Notes under the pieces: generated by a model
What the model saw: only the letters and a program-made list of their open reading frames with translations
The model's database searches: none
What the model was told of the DNA's origin: nothing
DNA from: Sphingosinicella sp. LHD-64
GTDB taxonomy: Bacteria > Pseudomonadota > Alphaproteobacteria > Sphingomonadales > Sphingomonadaceae
Reading direction: 5' to 3'
NCBI RefSeq assembly: GCF_031157375.1
Contig: NZ_JAVIFV010000003.1
Location: forward strand, 1,066,001 to 1,130,000
Length of the DNA stretch: 64,000 bases
Part shown: positions 45,417-54,865 of the stretch, in pieces
How the letters are laid out: each line of letters starts with the position of its first letter
How positions within the stretch are numbered: the first letter of the stretch is position 1
Made by a program: the position numbers and the translations under genes

Positions 45417-46553
45417 TCAGTTCACACGAACAACGTCCTTATAGAGACTCTCGTAGCGCGCTACAGCTGCGTTCATCGAGAATTCGGCGAGCACGCGCGC
45501 TCTGGCTTCGGCGGCGAGCCGGCGACGCTCCGCGCCCGCAAACGCCAGCCGCTCGAGGGCGGCAACAAGTGCATCGCCGTCGCGCGGCTGGATCACCACA
45601 CCAGTATTCCCTACCAGAAGGGCTGCATCGCCGACATCGGTGACGACGCATGGAATGCCCACGCTCATCGCCTCGGCCACGACGTTCGGCATGCCCTCCC
45701 CGTTCGAGAAGAGCGCGAAGATGTCCATGGCGGCCTGCCATTCGATCAGGTCGTCCCGCTCGCCGAGAAGAGTGAGCCGGTCGCCGACACCCGCTCGCGC
45801 AATCCAGGCCGCCAGCTCCTCGTTCTCGCGGACAAGCCCCCTGCCGGCGAGCAGGAAGTGGAGGTTCGGATGACGCCGTGCGAGAGCTCCCGCTGCATCG
45901 ACGAAGCCATGAAAGTTTTTCTGTGGAGAAAAGCGCCCGGCGGTGCCGATAAGGATGGTTTCGGGCAAGATTCCCAGTTCGGCGCGGCGCTGACGGCGCC
46001 AGGCCTGGATCTTCTCGTTTTCGTGAACGGCATAGCCATTGTGGATGACAACCGACTTCTCGGGATCGTAGCCAAGGCGCTCGTGAATCTGGCGCGCGGC
46101 TTCGGCCACATAGGCGATTCGTGCCGGAACGATACCTGAAATTCGAGCACACAGATGGCGTATCCCGGTCGTCAGGCGCGAGATGCCGAGGCTGGGCCCG
46201 AGATCCGCGAGGCGCACGCCCCATATGATTGCGCGCTTCCCGGCCCAGCGCGCCGCGAGGCCGCCGAAGAAGTCGGCATGATACATCCACGTCTGCACCA
46301 CGTCGGGATCGATGACTCGGATCCGGTTGCGCAACTGGACGATCGCAACCGGCACGCGGAGCCAACGCTGCATTCCGAGCGCTTCGACATCGACCCCCAG
46401 CGACAAGAGATGTACGCCAACCGGTCCAACCGTCCGCAGCGAGATGACCTTGTGCACATAGTCGGATCGGTCGCGGTGCGCCGCGATCAGTCGCGCCATT
46501 TTCAGTTCGGCGCCGCCCTTGGTGAGGTCGGTGATGATGTGTAGGACCACCAT
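45417..46553 (-). CDS. GT4-family glycosyltransferase
   Basis: A 378-aa GT-B enzyme. N-terminal HIITDLTKGGAE is the acceptor-domain glycine loop; VVQTWMYHADFFG and IGTAGRFSPQKNFHGFVDAA mark the linker and donor domain; the EGMPNVVAEAMSVGIPCVVTDVGD stretch contains the GT4 E-x7-E motif. Retaining transferase predicted; sugar unknown. It is followed upstream (- strand) by another GT4 gene. Confidence 0.88.
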   Translation of the reverse strand: MVVLHIITDLTKGGAELKMARLIAAHRDRSDYVHKVISLRTVGPVGVHLLSLGVDVEALGMQRWLRVPVAIVQLRNRIRVIDPDVVQTWMYHADFFGGLAARWAGKRAIIWGVRLADLGPSLGISRLTTGIRHLCARISGIVPARIAYVAEAARQIHERLGYDPEKSVVIHNGYAVHENEKIQAWRRQRRAELGILPETILIGTAGRFSPQKNFHGFVDAAGALARRHPNLHFLLAGRGLVRENEELAAWIARAGVGDRLTLLGERDDLIEWQAAMDIFALFSNGEGMPNVVAEAMSVGIPCVVTDVGDAALLVGNTGVVIQPRDGDALVAALERLAFAGAERRRLAAEARARVLAEFSMNAAVARYESLYKDVVRVN

Positions 46554-46579
46554 TTCAGGCGAGACCTTTAATCCACGGC

Positions 46580-47794
46580 TCAGAGCCCAAGGAAGTCATT
46601 CCCCTCCCTCTCTGCGGAAGGCAGCATTCTGGCGATTCCCATCACGCGCAGCATTTCGGCATTGATTTCCGCAGCGTCGAAACGAGCTTCTGCCAGCTTG
46701 CGGCTTTCCAGTCCCATGCGTTCAATCAGCGAGGGGTCGTCGACGAAACGCGTCATCGCGGCCGCGAGCGCGGGAATATCCCGGATGGGAACCAAAAAGC
46801 CGTTGATGCCGTCCTGCACGGTGTCCCGGCACCCGATCCAGTCTGTGGTGATCACAGGTCGCCCCATGGCCATCGCTTCCTGCGTGCTGCGCGGAACACC
46901 TTCGCGGTAATAGGAAGGCAGGACATAAACGCTGCTCGCACGGATCTCTGGCATCACGTCATCGACATGACCGAGCCAGCGCACCGCGCCTTCTGCCGCC
47001 CACCCGCGCACCTCGGCTTCCGAAAGACCACCAGGATTGGGATCGAACCCTCCTAGCAGGACGAATTCAGCCTCCGGATGGGATTGACGAACGAGGCGCC
47101 CGGCCTCGACGAATTCTTCGATGCCCTTTTCGCGCAGTAGACGGGCCATAAGAAGAAATCGCACAGGCTGAGGTACGGCGGGAGCGCACGCAAACCGCTT
47201 CAGATCGACGCCGGTGCCATTGAGACGCACGGCCTTGTCCATCGGCAGCAACCCTACATCGACAAAATGCGCGACATCCTCCGCATTCTGGAAGAAGATT
47301 CGGTGACAGGTCCGAAATGCCAGCGCGTAGAAGCGCGAAACGAACACCTGCAACATCTTCCGCTTGAGGCGTCCCTGATGGGGCGCAAACACGTAGCCGA
47401 GGCCTGCGACCAGCGCGTATCTTCGCTTCACTCGTGCCGCCCAGGCGGCGAGGCTGCCGTAAATGACAGGCTTGATGAAATAGGACAGAACTATGTCCGG
47501 CTTCAGCCGGCGCAGCAGGAACGCGAGACGGACCGCATCACGGATGTCGCGAAAGGGCCGTATCGACGCGCGCTCGAGAGTGTAGTCCACTGGCTCCGCG
47601 CCAAGTTCGCGCGCGCGTGTCCGGGTCTTGTCATCAAAATCGGGAGCGAGCGCATAAACCCGCAGGCCCTGTTTCACCATGTCAGAGATCAGCGGTCCTC
47701 GGAAATTCGCCAATGAGTAGGCATTGTTCGTAATGATTGCGATTGATCCGGTCGGTTCCGCCGAGGAGCAGAACGCCCCGGCCTCCTGCGTCAT
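46580..47794 (-). CDS. GT4-family glycosyltransferase
   Basis: A 404-aa GT-B enzyme. NNAYSLANFRGPLI near residue 23 and LVAGLGYVFAPHQG are typical of GT4 members that act on undecaprenyl-linked sugars; donor domain RFLLMARLLREKGIEEFVEAG and the E-x7-E block REGVPRSTQEAMAMGRPVITTD follow. Similar proteins transfer HexNAc or fucose in capsule clusters. The ATG overlaps the stop of the upstream methyltransferase (ATGA). Confidence 0.88.
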   Translation of the reverse strand: MTQEAGAFCSSAEPTGSIAIITNNAYSLANFRGPLISDMVKQGLRVYALAPDFDDKTRTRARELGAEPVDYTLERASIRPFRDIRDAVRLAFLLRRLKPDIVLSYFIKPVIYGSLAAWAARVKRRYALVAGLGYVFAPHQGRLKRKMLQVFVSRFYALAFRTCHRIFFQNAEDVAHFVDVGLLPMDKAVRLNGTGVDLKRFACAPAVPQPVRFLLMARLLREKGIEEFVEAGRLVRQSHPEAEFVLLGGFDPNPGGLSEAEVRGWAAEGAVRWLGHVDDVMPEIRASSVYVLPSYYREGVPRSTQEAMAMGRPVITTDWIGCRDTVQDGINGFLVPIRDIPALAAAMTRFVDDPSLIERMGLESRKLAEARFDAAEINAEMLRVMGIARMLPSAEREGNDFLGL

Positions 47795-48654
47795 GCCGAT
47801 ACCTCGCTTCGCGCGGGCACAACGAGCACGTCAATGTATTTGGTCAGCAAGTCGTCTTCGGGAAGGTCGCTGTACGGCATCGCCATCGCGCTGCGTGCGA
47901 TCGGCAAGCGATCCCATTTGCCTGCCGACACTTCGAGAAGATCGAAACCAGCGTCGATCATCGCCCGCTGCATTTCCGCACTGCGGATCCGGTTCGTATA
48001 GAAACCGGAGCTTGCCATGAAGTCCGACTCCCAGACGCGCTGGGTAAAGCGCAGGTTGTTCAGTGATCCGCCCAGATGGTCCATGAAATCGATTCGATGG
48101 GAAAGGCGAGCATCGCGCGCGCAGATCCGCCGCAACTCCTGGAATGACGGCTCGACCTCCGCCAGACGCACATGTTCGAGTACAGCCTGAGACCAGACCA
48201 GGTCGACCGATCCGCTCGGAATGGTGCGCAGCGATGCGAGTCCGTCGGTCAGATAGTCGGCTCCGATCCGCTGAAGCATTTCTTCGATCGTCGCGATCTC
48301 CGAAAGATCTGCCACTGCAAGGCCAAAGGCGCGCAGCTGCTCCGCGATCTCACGATAGGCCACAATGTCATGCTCTGCGAACGCGCCGGCATCGACCAGA
48401 TAGGTCTTTCGGGCGCCAAGAGCGTTTGCGATGAGTGCGGAAGCTAGCGAGTCACCAGGCCCGAGCTCCAGGCAGACCGCATCCCGAAAGCGGTCCGCGC
48501 CCAATTGGCGGGCGTGACCCATGACAACCTGGTAAGCGTATTCAGCTCGATTCATGTCGCCATGTCGAAACAGGCCGAACTTGTAGAAAGTCCGATATCC
48601 GATCGGCAATCTCGACAGCACGATCTTGGCCAGGATTTTCAGTCGCCAGTTCAT
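47791..48654 (-). CDS. SAM-dependent methyltransferase
   Basis: A 287-aa protein. AVCLELGPGDSLASALIAN is the SAM-binding glycine motif, KTYLVDAG the acidic motif, SGSVDLVWSQAVLEHV the post-motif, placing it among type-11/12 methyltransferases. The N-terminal KILAKIVLSRLPIGYRTF segment is common in polysaccharide-cluster methyltransferases. Target sugar unknown. Followed by the overlapping GT4 gene. Confidence 0.8.
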   Translation of the reverse strand: MNWRLKILAKIVLSRLPIGYRTFYKFGLFRHGDMNRAEYAYQVVMGHARQLGADRFRDAVCLELGPGDSLASALIANALGARKTYLVDAGAFAEHDIVAYREIAEQLRAFGLAVADLSEIATIEEMLQRIGADYLTDGLASLRTIPSGSVDLVWSQAVLEHVRLAEVEPSFQELRRICARDARLSHRIDFMDHLGGSLNNLRFTQRVWESDFMASSGFYTNRIRSAEMQRAMIDAGFDLLEVSAGKWDRLPIARSAMAMPYSDLPEDDLLTKYIDVLVVPARSEVSA

Positions 48655-48699
48655 TGTGCGCCGATCATAATCGGACGTTGGGCGCGCCGGCTATTTCTG

Positions 48700-50688
48700 T
48701 CATAGCGCATAAGCATGCGGTTCAGGCTTCTGGCCACCTAGGGGCAGGGCGTCCGCCCTCGCACGATTGTCCTGTAGCCAGGATTGGAACATGAGGACGA
48801 TCCACAGATAGTAGTGCCAGCGCCGGCGTCCGGAGACATGCTCCTCCCAGAGACGCCGTATCGGCACGGGATCAAAAAAGCCCTCCGTGCGCAGGCGCTG
48901 CTCGTCAAGCAGCTCCTCGCCCCACTCTCGCAACGGACCACGCAGCCATTCGTCGATGGGTACGCCAAAACCCATTTTCGGGCGGTCGACCAAAGGCTTT
49001 GGAACGTATCGATAGAGCACTTCGCGAAGAATGTGCTTGCCTATTCCTCCACGCACTTTTGCCGAGAGCGGGATTTGCGCGGACAATTCAACGACACGAT
49101 GATCGAGGAACGGCGCGCGACTCTCGAGGCCGACGGCCATGCTGGCGCGATCGACCTTCACCAGAATATCGTCCGGCAAATAGGTCAACATGTCCTTGTA
49201 CATCATGGATTGGCAAAAATCGGCGAGCAGTGGATCAGCGCCGAAAGTGGCCGGCGGCTCCGTCGCTCCTAGGACGAGCTGTTCCGGATCCTTGAAGAGG
49301 GAGGTCAGTCGCTTGTAGAAGGATTCCGGCGAGCGTTCGGCAAGGACCTCGCCAACCTTGGGCAAGCGGTCCGCGAGATTGAGAGTGCGGTAACGCGGCA
49401 CCAGGCCCGCGACCGCGCCGGCCAGCTTGCCGGTTGCTGGCGCGGCAAGCGCTCCGGCCAGCATTTGCCGGACGCCGAGGGGGACCTTGGACATGCGATT
49501 CCAGATACGCATGCCCATGAAATAGCGATAGTAGCCTGCAAACAGCTCATCCCCCGCATCGCCCGACAAGCTGACGGTCACATGCTGTCGGGTGAGCGCT
49601 GAAACCAGATAAGTGGGTATCTGAGACGGATCGGCGAAAGGCTCGTCCCAGATCTGCGAAAGGCGGGGTATTACGGCAAGCGCATCGTCTGACGTGACTT
49701 GAAGCTCGGTATGTTCGGTGCCCAGATGTCCAGCCACCACCTTTGCATGGGCGGCTTCGTTGTAGCCTTCCTCATGGAAGCCGATCGTGAAGGTGCGGAC
49801 CGGACGCGACGATTGCGCCTGCATTAGCGCCACGATAGTCGATGAGTCGATCCCGCCGGAAAGGAATGCACCGAGCGGCACGTCGGCCTCCATGCGCCGC
49901 AGAACCGCGTCCTTGAGCAACGATTCGAGCCTGTCCACCAGCTCGGGACCGTCCGCGAGCGGCGCAGCGGCGCCGGCTTCCACAATCGCCCGCGCGCCCC
50001 AATATGCAGTCGGTTCGCCGACGCTTCGCCCGCCGTCGCCGATCTCGATGAAGTGGGCTGGCGGAAGCTTCGCAATACCGCGCCAGATGCTGAACGGGGC
50101 CGGAATATAGCTGTAGCGCAGGAGCAGCGTGAGTGCTCCGCGGTCAATGTCGCCCCGAAAAGCAGGGTGGGCTGTCAGCGCCTTCAATTCCGACCCGAAC
50201 AGGAAGCTGCGCTCCATCCGGCCGTAGTAGAGCGGCTTCTCGCCGAGGCGGTCGCGCGCCAAGATCAAGACCCGCCGCAACCTGTCCCAGATCGCGATGG
50301 CGAACATGCCATTGAGGCGTTCGAGCGCACCGACTACACCCCAATGCTCTATCGCTGCCAGCATGACTTCGGTGTCGGAATGGCCCCGCCACTTGGGCGC
50401 TGCGCCACAGGATTCGAGTTCAGCCCTCAGATCGCGATAATTGTAGATTTCACCATTGTAGACCGTGACGTAACGACCGGACGCAGATTGCATCGGCTGT
50501 CGGCCCGCCACCGAAAGATCGATGATCGACAGGCGTCGATGCCCAAGGGCAACGCCGACATTCTCGTCGAGCCAAAGATCGCCATCGTCAGGCCCCCGAT
50601 GTGCCAGTGCATCCGTCATCCGTCGCAGCGTCGACCGGGCGTCCCGCTCAGGCGGGCCCTCCTGCAGGAAGCCCGCTATGCCGCACAT
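48700..50688 (-). CDS. asnB: Asparagine synthase-type glutamine amidotransferase
   Basis: A 662-aa class-II amidotransferase. Cys2 (MCGIAGF) is the N-terminal nucleophile, so the ATG at 50688 is fixed. The glutaminase domain has [20 protein letters not shown] and [10 protein letters not shown]; the synthetase domain has the PP-loop SGGIDSS at 277-283 and [17 protein letters not shown]. Inside a polysaccharide cluster such enzymes often amidate a uronic acid rather than aspartate (as WbpS); this is inferred from context, not from residues. Confidence 0.9.
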   Translation of the reverse strand: MCGIAGFLQEGPPERDARSTLRRMTDALAHRGPDDGDLWLDENVGVALGHRRLSIIDLSVAGRQPMQSASGRYVTVYNGEIYNYRDLRAELESCGAAPKWRGHSDTEVMLAAIEHWGVVGALERLNGMFAIAIWDRLRRVLILARDRLGEKPLYYGRMERSFLFGSELKALTAHPAFRGDIDRGALTLLLRYSYIPAPFSIWRGIAKLPPAHFIEIGDGGRSVGEPTAYWGARAIVEAGAAAPLADGPELVDRLESLLKDAVLRRMEADVPLGAFLSGGIDSSTIVALMQAQSSRPVRTFTIGFHEEGYNEAAHAKVVAGHLGTEHTELQVTSDDALAVIPRLSQIWDEPFADPSQIPTYLVSALTRQHVTVSLSGDAGDELFAGYYRYFMGMRIWNRMSKVPLGVRQMLAGALAAPATGKLAGAVAGLVPRYRTLNLADRLPKVGEVLAERSPESFYKRLTSLFKDPEQLVLGATEPPATFGADPLLADFCQSMMYKDMLTYLPDDILVKVDRASMAVGLESRAPFLDHRVVELSAQIPLSAKVRGGIGKHILREVLYRYVPKPLVDRPKMGFGVPIDEWLRGPLREWGEELLDEQRLRTEGFFDPVPIRRLWEEHVSGRRRWHYYLWIVLMFQSWLQDNRARADALPLGGQKPEPHAYAL

Positions 50689-50920
50689 GGTAGCTTCGAT
50701 GTCCTGATCGGCGGAAGAATGGTGCTGGTCATAACAGAATGCGGGCTCGACCTTTCCGGGACTGCCGCCAATAGCTGGCGCCGACAGTCTGTGGAAGCCC
50801 CAGCTTGCAGGTCGGGCGGGCAGCTTGGCGGCGGCGATCGAGCCATGCTATGCGTCCGCTTTCACCTTGTCGACGGCCCGCGATCGCGGCTTCCGTCAGT
50901 CCGGACAGCGCTGAGCTCGT

Positions 50921-51871
50921 ATGCTTCGACGATCCATTATCCTGCCGACACTAGCCGCAGCGGCGTTCACCGCCCTCTTCATTCTTGTCGGCTGGCCGCG
51001 GATCAATCCTTTCGGATTTCCCGATCTCGATAACTACCGAGTCGGTTTTCAAAGCGGATGGTATTTATTCACGACCCTGGATCGCGAGCCGATTGATTTC
51101 GTTCTAAACGAAGGACTGTGGGTCTATTTATTCGACTTCATGTATGCTTTGATCGGAGACATCGACGACACCTTCACTTTTGTATCTATCGTCATTGTAT
51201 TTTTAACGAGCCTCTATGTCGTACTCCGTGCACAAGCTCCGTGGTACCTGCTCTTCTTTTTCAACCCTGCATTCATCGAGATAGCTCTGGGCCAGATACG
51301 TTCTGGGCTGGCCGCAGGGCTGTTCTGGACGGCCGTCAACGTGAAAGGTCTTCCGTTTAAGCTGGCGCTCCTTCTCGCAGCGAGTGCCATACATACCTCT
51401 TTTGTGCTGTTTTCATTGATTTATCTTGTATTCCATTTCCTGCGCGACACGCGTTCCGCGGATGCGGCCCTCTCCAACTCCGCGTTAACGGTGCTCGTCA
51501 TATCGGCCCTTGCGCTTGTCCCGACCGTGTTCCGGGAGGCGGCGCTGTCGACCATAGGCGACCAGCGCGCCTATCAGTTTCTGGAATATAGTTCCGGCAT
51601 CTTCCTCGCGATCGGCTGGGCGAGCTTCTTCGTCACCTATCTTCTGCTTCGAAGCGATCGCCGCATCTCGTTCGAAGGTTTCTTCTACGGGTTCGGGGCA
51701 GCCGCCGCGCTGTTCTCCGCCATTGTCGGCGTCTACGGTGCCCGGCTCGTTTCGATCGCGATCCCTGCGCTGGCGGTGATGTGCTTCCAGATCGATCCGC
51801 GATATCGCGTTCTGTTCATCGGCCAGTTCATCGGCTTCAGCGGCCTCTATTTCGTCTATTGGCTCAGCTGA
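50921..51871 (+). CDS. EpsG-family polysaccharide polymerase (Wzy-like)
   Basis: A 316-aa polytopic membrane protein with about eight hydrophobic helices. WYLLFFFNPAFIEIALGQIRSGLAAGLFW and IHTSFVLFSLIYLVF are typical of EpsG, which polymerises repeat units at the periplasmic face. Segments such as 51061-51240 have only about 45% GC, clearly lower than the surrounding genes, as is usual for polymerase genes moved between strains. It is isolated: no same-strand neighbour lies close. The 232-nt gap upstream (50689-50920) shows nothing certain. Confidence 0.82.
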   Translation: MLRRSIILPTLAAAAFTALFILVGWPRINPFGFPDLDNYRVGFQSGWYLFTTLDREPIDFVLNEGLWVYLFDFMYALIGDIDDTFTFVSIVIVFLTSLYVVLRAQAPWYLLFFFNPAFIEIALGQIRSGLAAGLFWTAVNVKGLPFKLALLLAASAIHTSFVLFSLIYLVFHFLRDTRSADAALSNSALTVLVISALALVPTVFREAALSTIGDQRAYQFLEYSSGIFLAIGWASFFVTYLLLRSDRRISFEGFFYGFGAAAALFSAIVGVYGARLVSIAIPALAVMCFQIDPRYRVLFIGQFIGFSGLYFVYWLS

Positions 51872-51901
51872 TCGCCCAGGAGGCGTCATGCCTACAAGGA
51901 C

Positions 51902-52996
51902 CTAGCCGAGCGCCAGATCGAGATAGCGTTGAACGGCAACCGACACGCTGAAATCCTCAACAGCCCGGCGCACATCGGGGTGCTCCTTTTCCCCGAGTGC
52001 CGAGATCATTGCGTCGGCCAACGCGGGGATATCTCCAACGGGTACGAGCTTGCCCCAGCGGCCGCCCTCGAGAATCTCTCTCGGCCCGGTTCGGCAATCG
52101 GTGCTGACCACCGGAGTGCCACAGGCCATTGCCTGGACGATCACACCGGGCATGCCCTCGAACCTGGAGGAAAGGACGAACAGCCCTGCCGCACGCATGA
52201 AGGCGAACGGATTGTCGACAAAGCCCGGCAGGGCGACGTGGCTTTCAAGCCCGAGCTGGCGGACCAGGGCCTCAAGCCGAGGACGATCCGGCCCTTCGCC
52301 GACGATGACCAGCGCGGCATCATGACGAAGACGGGTCAGGGCGAAGGCGCGTATGAGGCTGTCGAAATCCTTCTCGAAGGCAAGGCGCCCAGCCGCCAGG
52401 ATGACCGGGCGCCCTTGTGCGAAGATGGGTTCTTCGGGATCCTGCGCTGCGGCATCCAGCAATCCCTGGTCGACGATCGGATTGCGGATTGCGACTATGC
52501 GAGACCGATCCAGGCCGAGGTCCTCGTGGAGCTCGTCGACGATCGCTTCAGCCACAACGGCGATCCGATATGCCCGACGATAGGTCACCCGCATCAGCAG
52601 TCGGACGAGTCGCTCGTTGAGTGATCGCAGATGTCGCTTTGCCTCACGAAAGCTGGTGCGTTCGCTGACGACATTTCGGGTAGGAGATCCCGCAAGCAAA
52701 TTTGCGAGTAACGCCACCACGTTGGCGTGACTCAGCGCGGAATAGAGCGCATCCGGCCGCTCCCTCCTGAGATAGCGAACCAGATCCCCGAGGCTGCCGA
52801 ACACGCCGTTCCTGCCAAAATCAACAATCCTTACTTCGGCAGGAATAGTTGCCCGATAGGGGCCTTCGCCCTGGGCGAGCAGCAGATCCACCTTGTGCCC
52901 TTGCTGTGAAAATTCACGTGCGAGCGTCGCCATTACGCGCTCGGTGCCGCCCCCTCGAAGGTTTGGCACAAAAATCGCCAGCCGCCTGGGCCGCAT
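51902..52996 (-). CDS. GT4-family glycosyltransferase
   Basis: A 364-aa GT-B enzyme. The N-terminal FVPNLRGGGTERVMATLA loop, VILAAGRLAFEKDFDSLIRAF and SSRFEGMPGVIVQAMACGTPVVSTD with the E-x7-E pattern define the family (GalNAc/Man transferase type). It starts 1 nt after the stop of the adjoining methyltransferase, so the two are one operon. Confidence 0.9.
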   Translation of the reverse strand: MRPRRLAIFVPNLRGGGTERVMATLAREFSQQGHKVDLLLAQGEGPYRATIPAEVRIVDFGRNGVFGSLGDLVRYLRRERPDALYSALSHANVVALLANLLAGSPTRNVVSERTSFREAKRHLRSLNERLVRLLMRVTYRRAYRIAVVAEAIVDELHEDLGLDRSRIVAIRNPIVDQGLLDAAAQDPEEPIFAQGRPVILAAGRLAFEKDFDSLIRAFALTRLRHDAALVIVGEGPDRPRLEALVRQLGLESHVALPGFVDNPFAFMRAAGLFVLSSRFEGMPGVIVQAMACGTPVVSTDCRTGPREILEGGRWGKLVPVGDIPALADAMISALGEKEHPDVRRAVEDFSVSVAVQRYLDLALG

Positions 52997-52997
52997 C

Positions 52998-53840
52998 TCA
53001 ATGGGTCGGCTGGGCCGCAGATGCGCGGATCAGCGTAAATTCTGCGCAACCGGTGCCCAAGAGGCGCAGGCCCTTTTTGATCGGATAGACCGCCGCGATT
53101 TCGAAGCCCATCGCCTGCATACGGTCGCGCACCTCGTCTACGCTCGCGGACTCATATGGGTAGCCACCCATCCAGTCATGAACGTCGTTGTAAAAGTTCA
53201 TTCCTCGCGCCGACTTGTAAGTCTGGACGTAGCGGACCGGATTTCGGCCCGTCATCAGCAGGCCGGCATAGAAGGCGGCCTTGTATAGTCCGCGCAGCAG
53301 CTTCCGGACGACTTCGGGTGCCTTCATGTAGAGCTTCTTTTCCCGGAACCAGAAGACGCAGCTCGGACGCCGCTCGTAGAGCGCGAGCGCGAAGAGGCCC
53401 TGCGGGGCGACCAGCCGGGCGGCGCGCTCCACAGCTTCCCACATCGCGCCGGTATGATGCAGCACACCCCAGGAATAGACGATGTCGAACTGGCCGAGAT
53501 CGGCGGAATCCGCGTCAAAAATACTGAGCAGGCGCGTTGTGGTTTTCGCCTCGGGTGCCTGCCGGGACAGCAAGTCCTGCGTTGCCTGGACCGAGTTGGG
53601 ATCGATATCGATTGCGACGACTTCGGCTGCGCCGAGGCGCAGCGCTGCCAGCGAATGCAGGCCCGAACCGCAACCAATATCGATGAACCGCGCCGACTTG
53701 ATGAGCTCGGCCGGTATGAGCTTCCTGAGGCCCTTCTCGGCTTCAAGGATCGCCTCATCGTCAATGCGACGGGAATAGTCGAGCCAGTTCTCGCCAAACT
53801 CGAAATGCTCGTCGAGCGTCTTGAGGCTCGCACTGTTCAT
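52998..53840 (-). CDS. SAM-dependent methyltransferase (UbiE/type-11 like)
   Basis: A 280-aa protein with FIDIGCGSGLHSLAALRLGA as motif I, VVAIDIDPNSVQATQ as motif II and DIVYSWGVLHHTG as the post-motif. The C-terminal half has VHDWMGGYPYESASVDEV, a motif shared with sugar-associated methyltransferases of polysaccharide clusters. Substrate unknown. One nt separates it from the downstream glycosyltransferase gene. Confidence 0.84.
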   Translation of the reverse strand: MNSASLKTLDEHFEFGENWLDYSRRIDDEAILEAEKGLRKLIPAELIKSARFIDIGCGSGLHSLAALRLGAAEVVAIDIDPNSVQATQDLLSRQAPEAKTTTRLLSIFDADSADLGQFDIVYSWGVLHHTGAMWEAVERAARLVAPQGLFALALYERRPSCVFWFREKKLYMKAPEVVRKLLRGLYKAAFYAGLLMTGRNPVRYVQTYKSARGMNFYNDVHDWMGGYPYESASVDEVRDRMQAMGFEIAAVYPIKKGLRLLGTGCAEFTLIRASAAQPTH

Positions 53841-54030
53841 GCACTCGTTTCTCCGGTTGCGACGACGGGGCTATCGCCAAGGTCCTGGTTTCGGGAGCTC
53901 TTTATGAGCCGGCCAGCCGCATGTCGATGGTCGTCCGGCCGAATGTGCGTTAATGTTGAGATGACCGGCGCTGCAACTGGCGTTCCCGATCCGGCTTGTG
54001 TCCGCTCGATCGCATGCTATGCGGTTTTCC

Positions 54031-54841
54031 ATGACATCATCCAACAAACTGAAGCGCTTGCTTGCTCCGGTTAGGCGATCGATCCGCTCAGGCCTGAAGC
54101 TCGTAAACCGCGAGCTGGAGTATGATTTCGAATCCGCCTCCTTCAAGCTGAAGCCGATCCTCGACCTCAGTCGGGATCAATGGTTTGCGGCGCGAACCAT
54201 TCTCGGCCGGCCGCCCCAGATCGTGTTCGACGTTGGTGCCAACACCGGTGCCACCGCGCTCGAACTCTCCCGGCGCTTTCCGCGTGCGCAAATTCATTCA
54301 TTTGAGCCGACTCCGGATGTTGCGCGGGTCTTACGCGCGAATGTCGCACACCTGCCCCAACGTCAGGGTTCACGAGATCGCGCTCGGCGATACCGATAAG
54401 ACCGCGGAGCTTCACGTCAATCGCATGTCGGAAACCAATTCTCTCCTTTCGACGCATCCCGACAGCGCCACCTTCAACCAGTCCGCGAAGATGCAGGAAA
54501 CGATCGATGTCATCCAGGTTCCGGTCCGGACGATCGCGGCCTTCTGCAAGGAGCAAGGCATAGCCCGGATCGACATTCTCAAGACCGATGCCCAGGGTTA
54601 CGATCTCAAGGTGATCGAAGGTGCCGCGAACATGTTCGGCGTCATCCCGATCATCTATGCGGAAGCCACTTTCGTGCATTGCTACAATGGACAACCGACC
54701 TTCGGTGCCTTTCACGATCGGATGAATGACCTGGGCTATCGGCTTGTCGATCTTTATGAAACCGGATTCCGGACCCGCTACTACCAGCTTTCATGCAACG
54801 CGCTGTTCGTGCGCGAGGATGTGCCCGGCCCCAGACGCTGA
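54031..54841 (+). pseudogene. FkbM-family methyltransferase gene with a +1 frameshift
   Basis: The first part (frame of 54031) encodes VFDVGANTGATALELSRRFP and HSFEPTPDVARVLRANVAHLP, the SAM-binding half of FkbM enzymes. At C-run 54355-54358 the family sequence jumps to the next frame: NVRVHEIALGD, ILKTDAQGYDLKVIEG and FVHCYNG. Removing one C would join the parts into a protein of about 269 aa. The gene is therefore either inactivated, phase-variable, or the read has an error. ATG at 54031 is used; 54019 and a GTG at 53998 are in frame. Confidence 0.82.
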
Positions 54842-54865
54842 CCGGCGGCCTCGCCACATCGGAGA

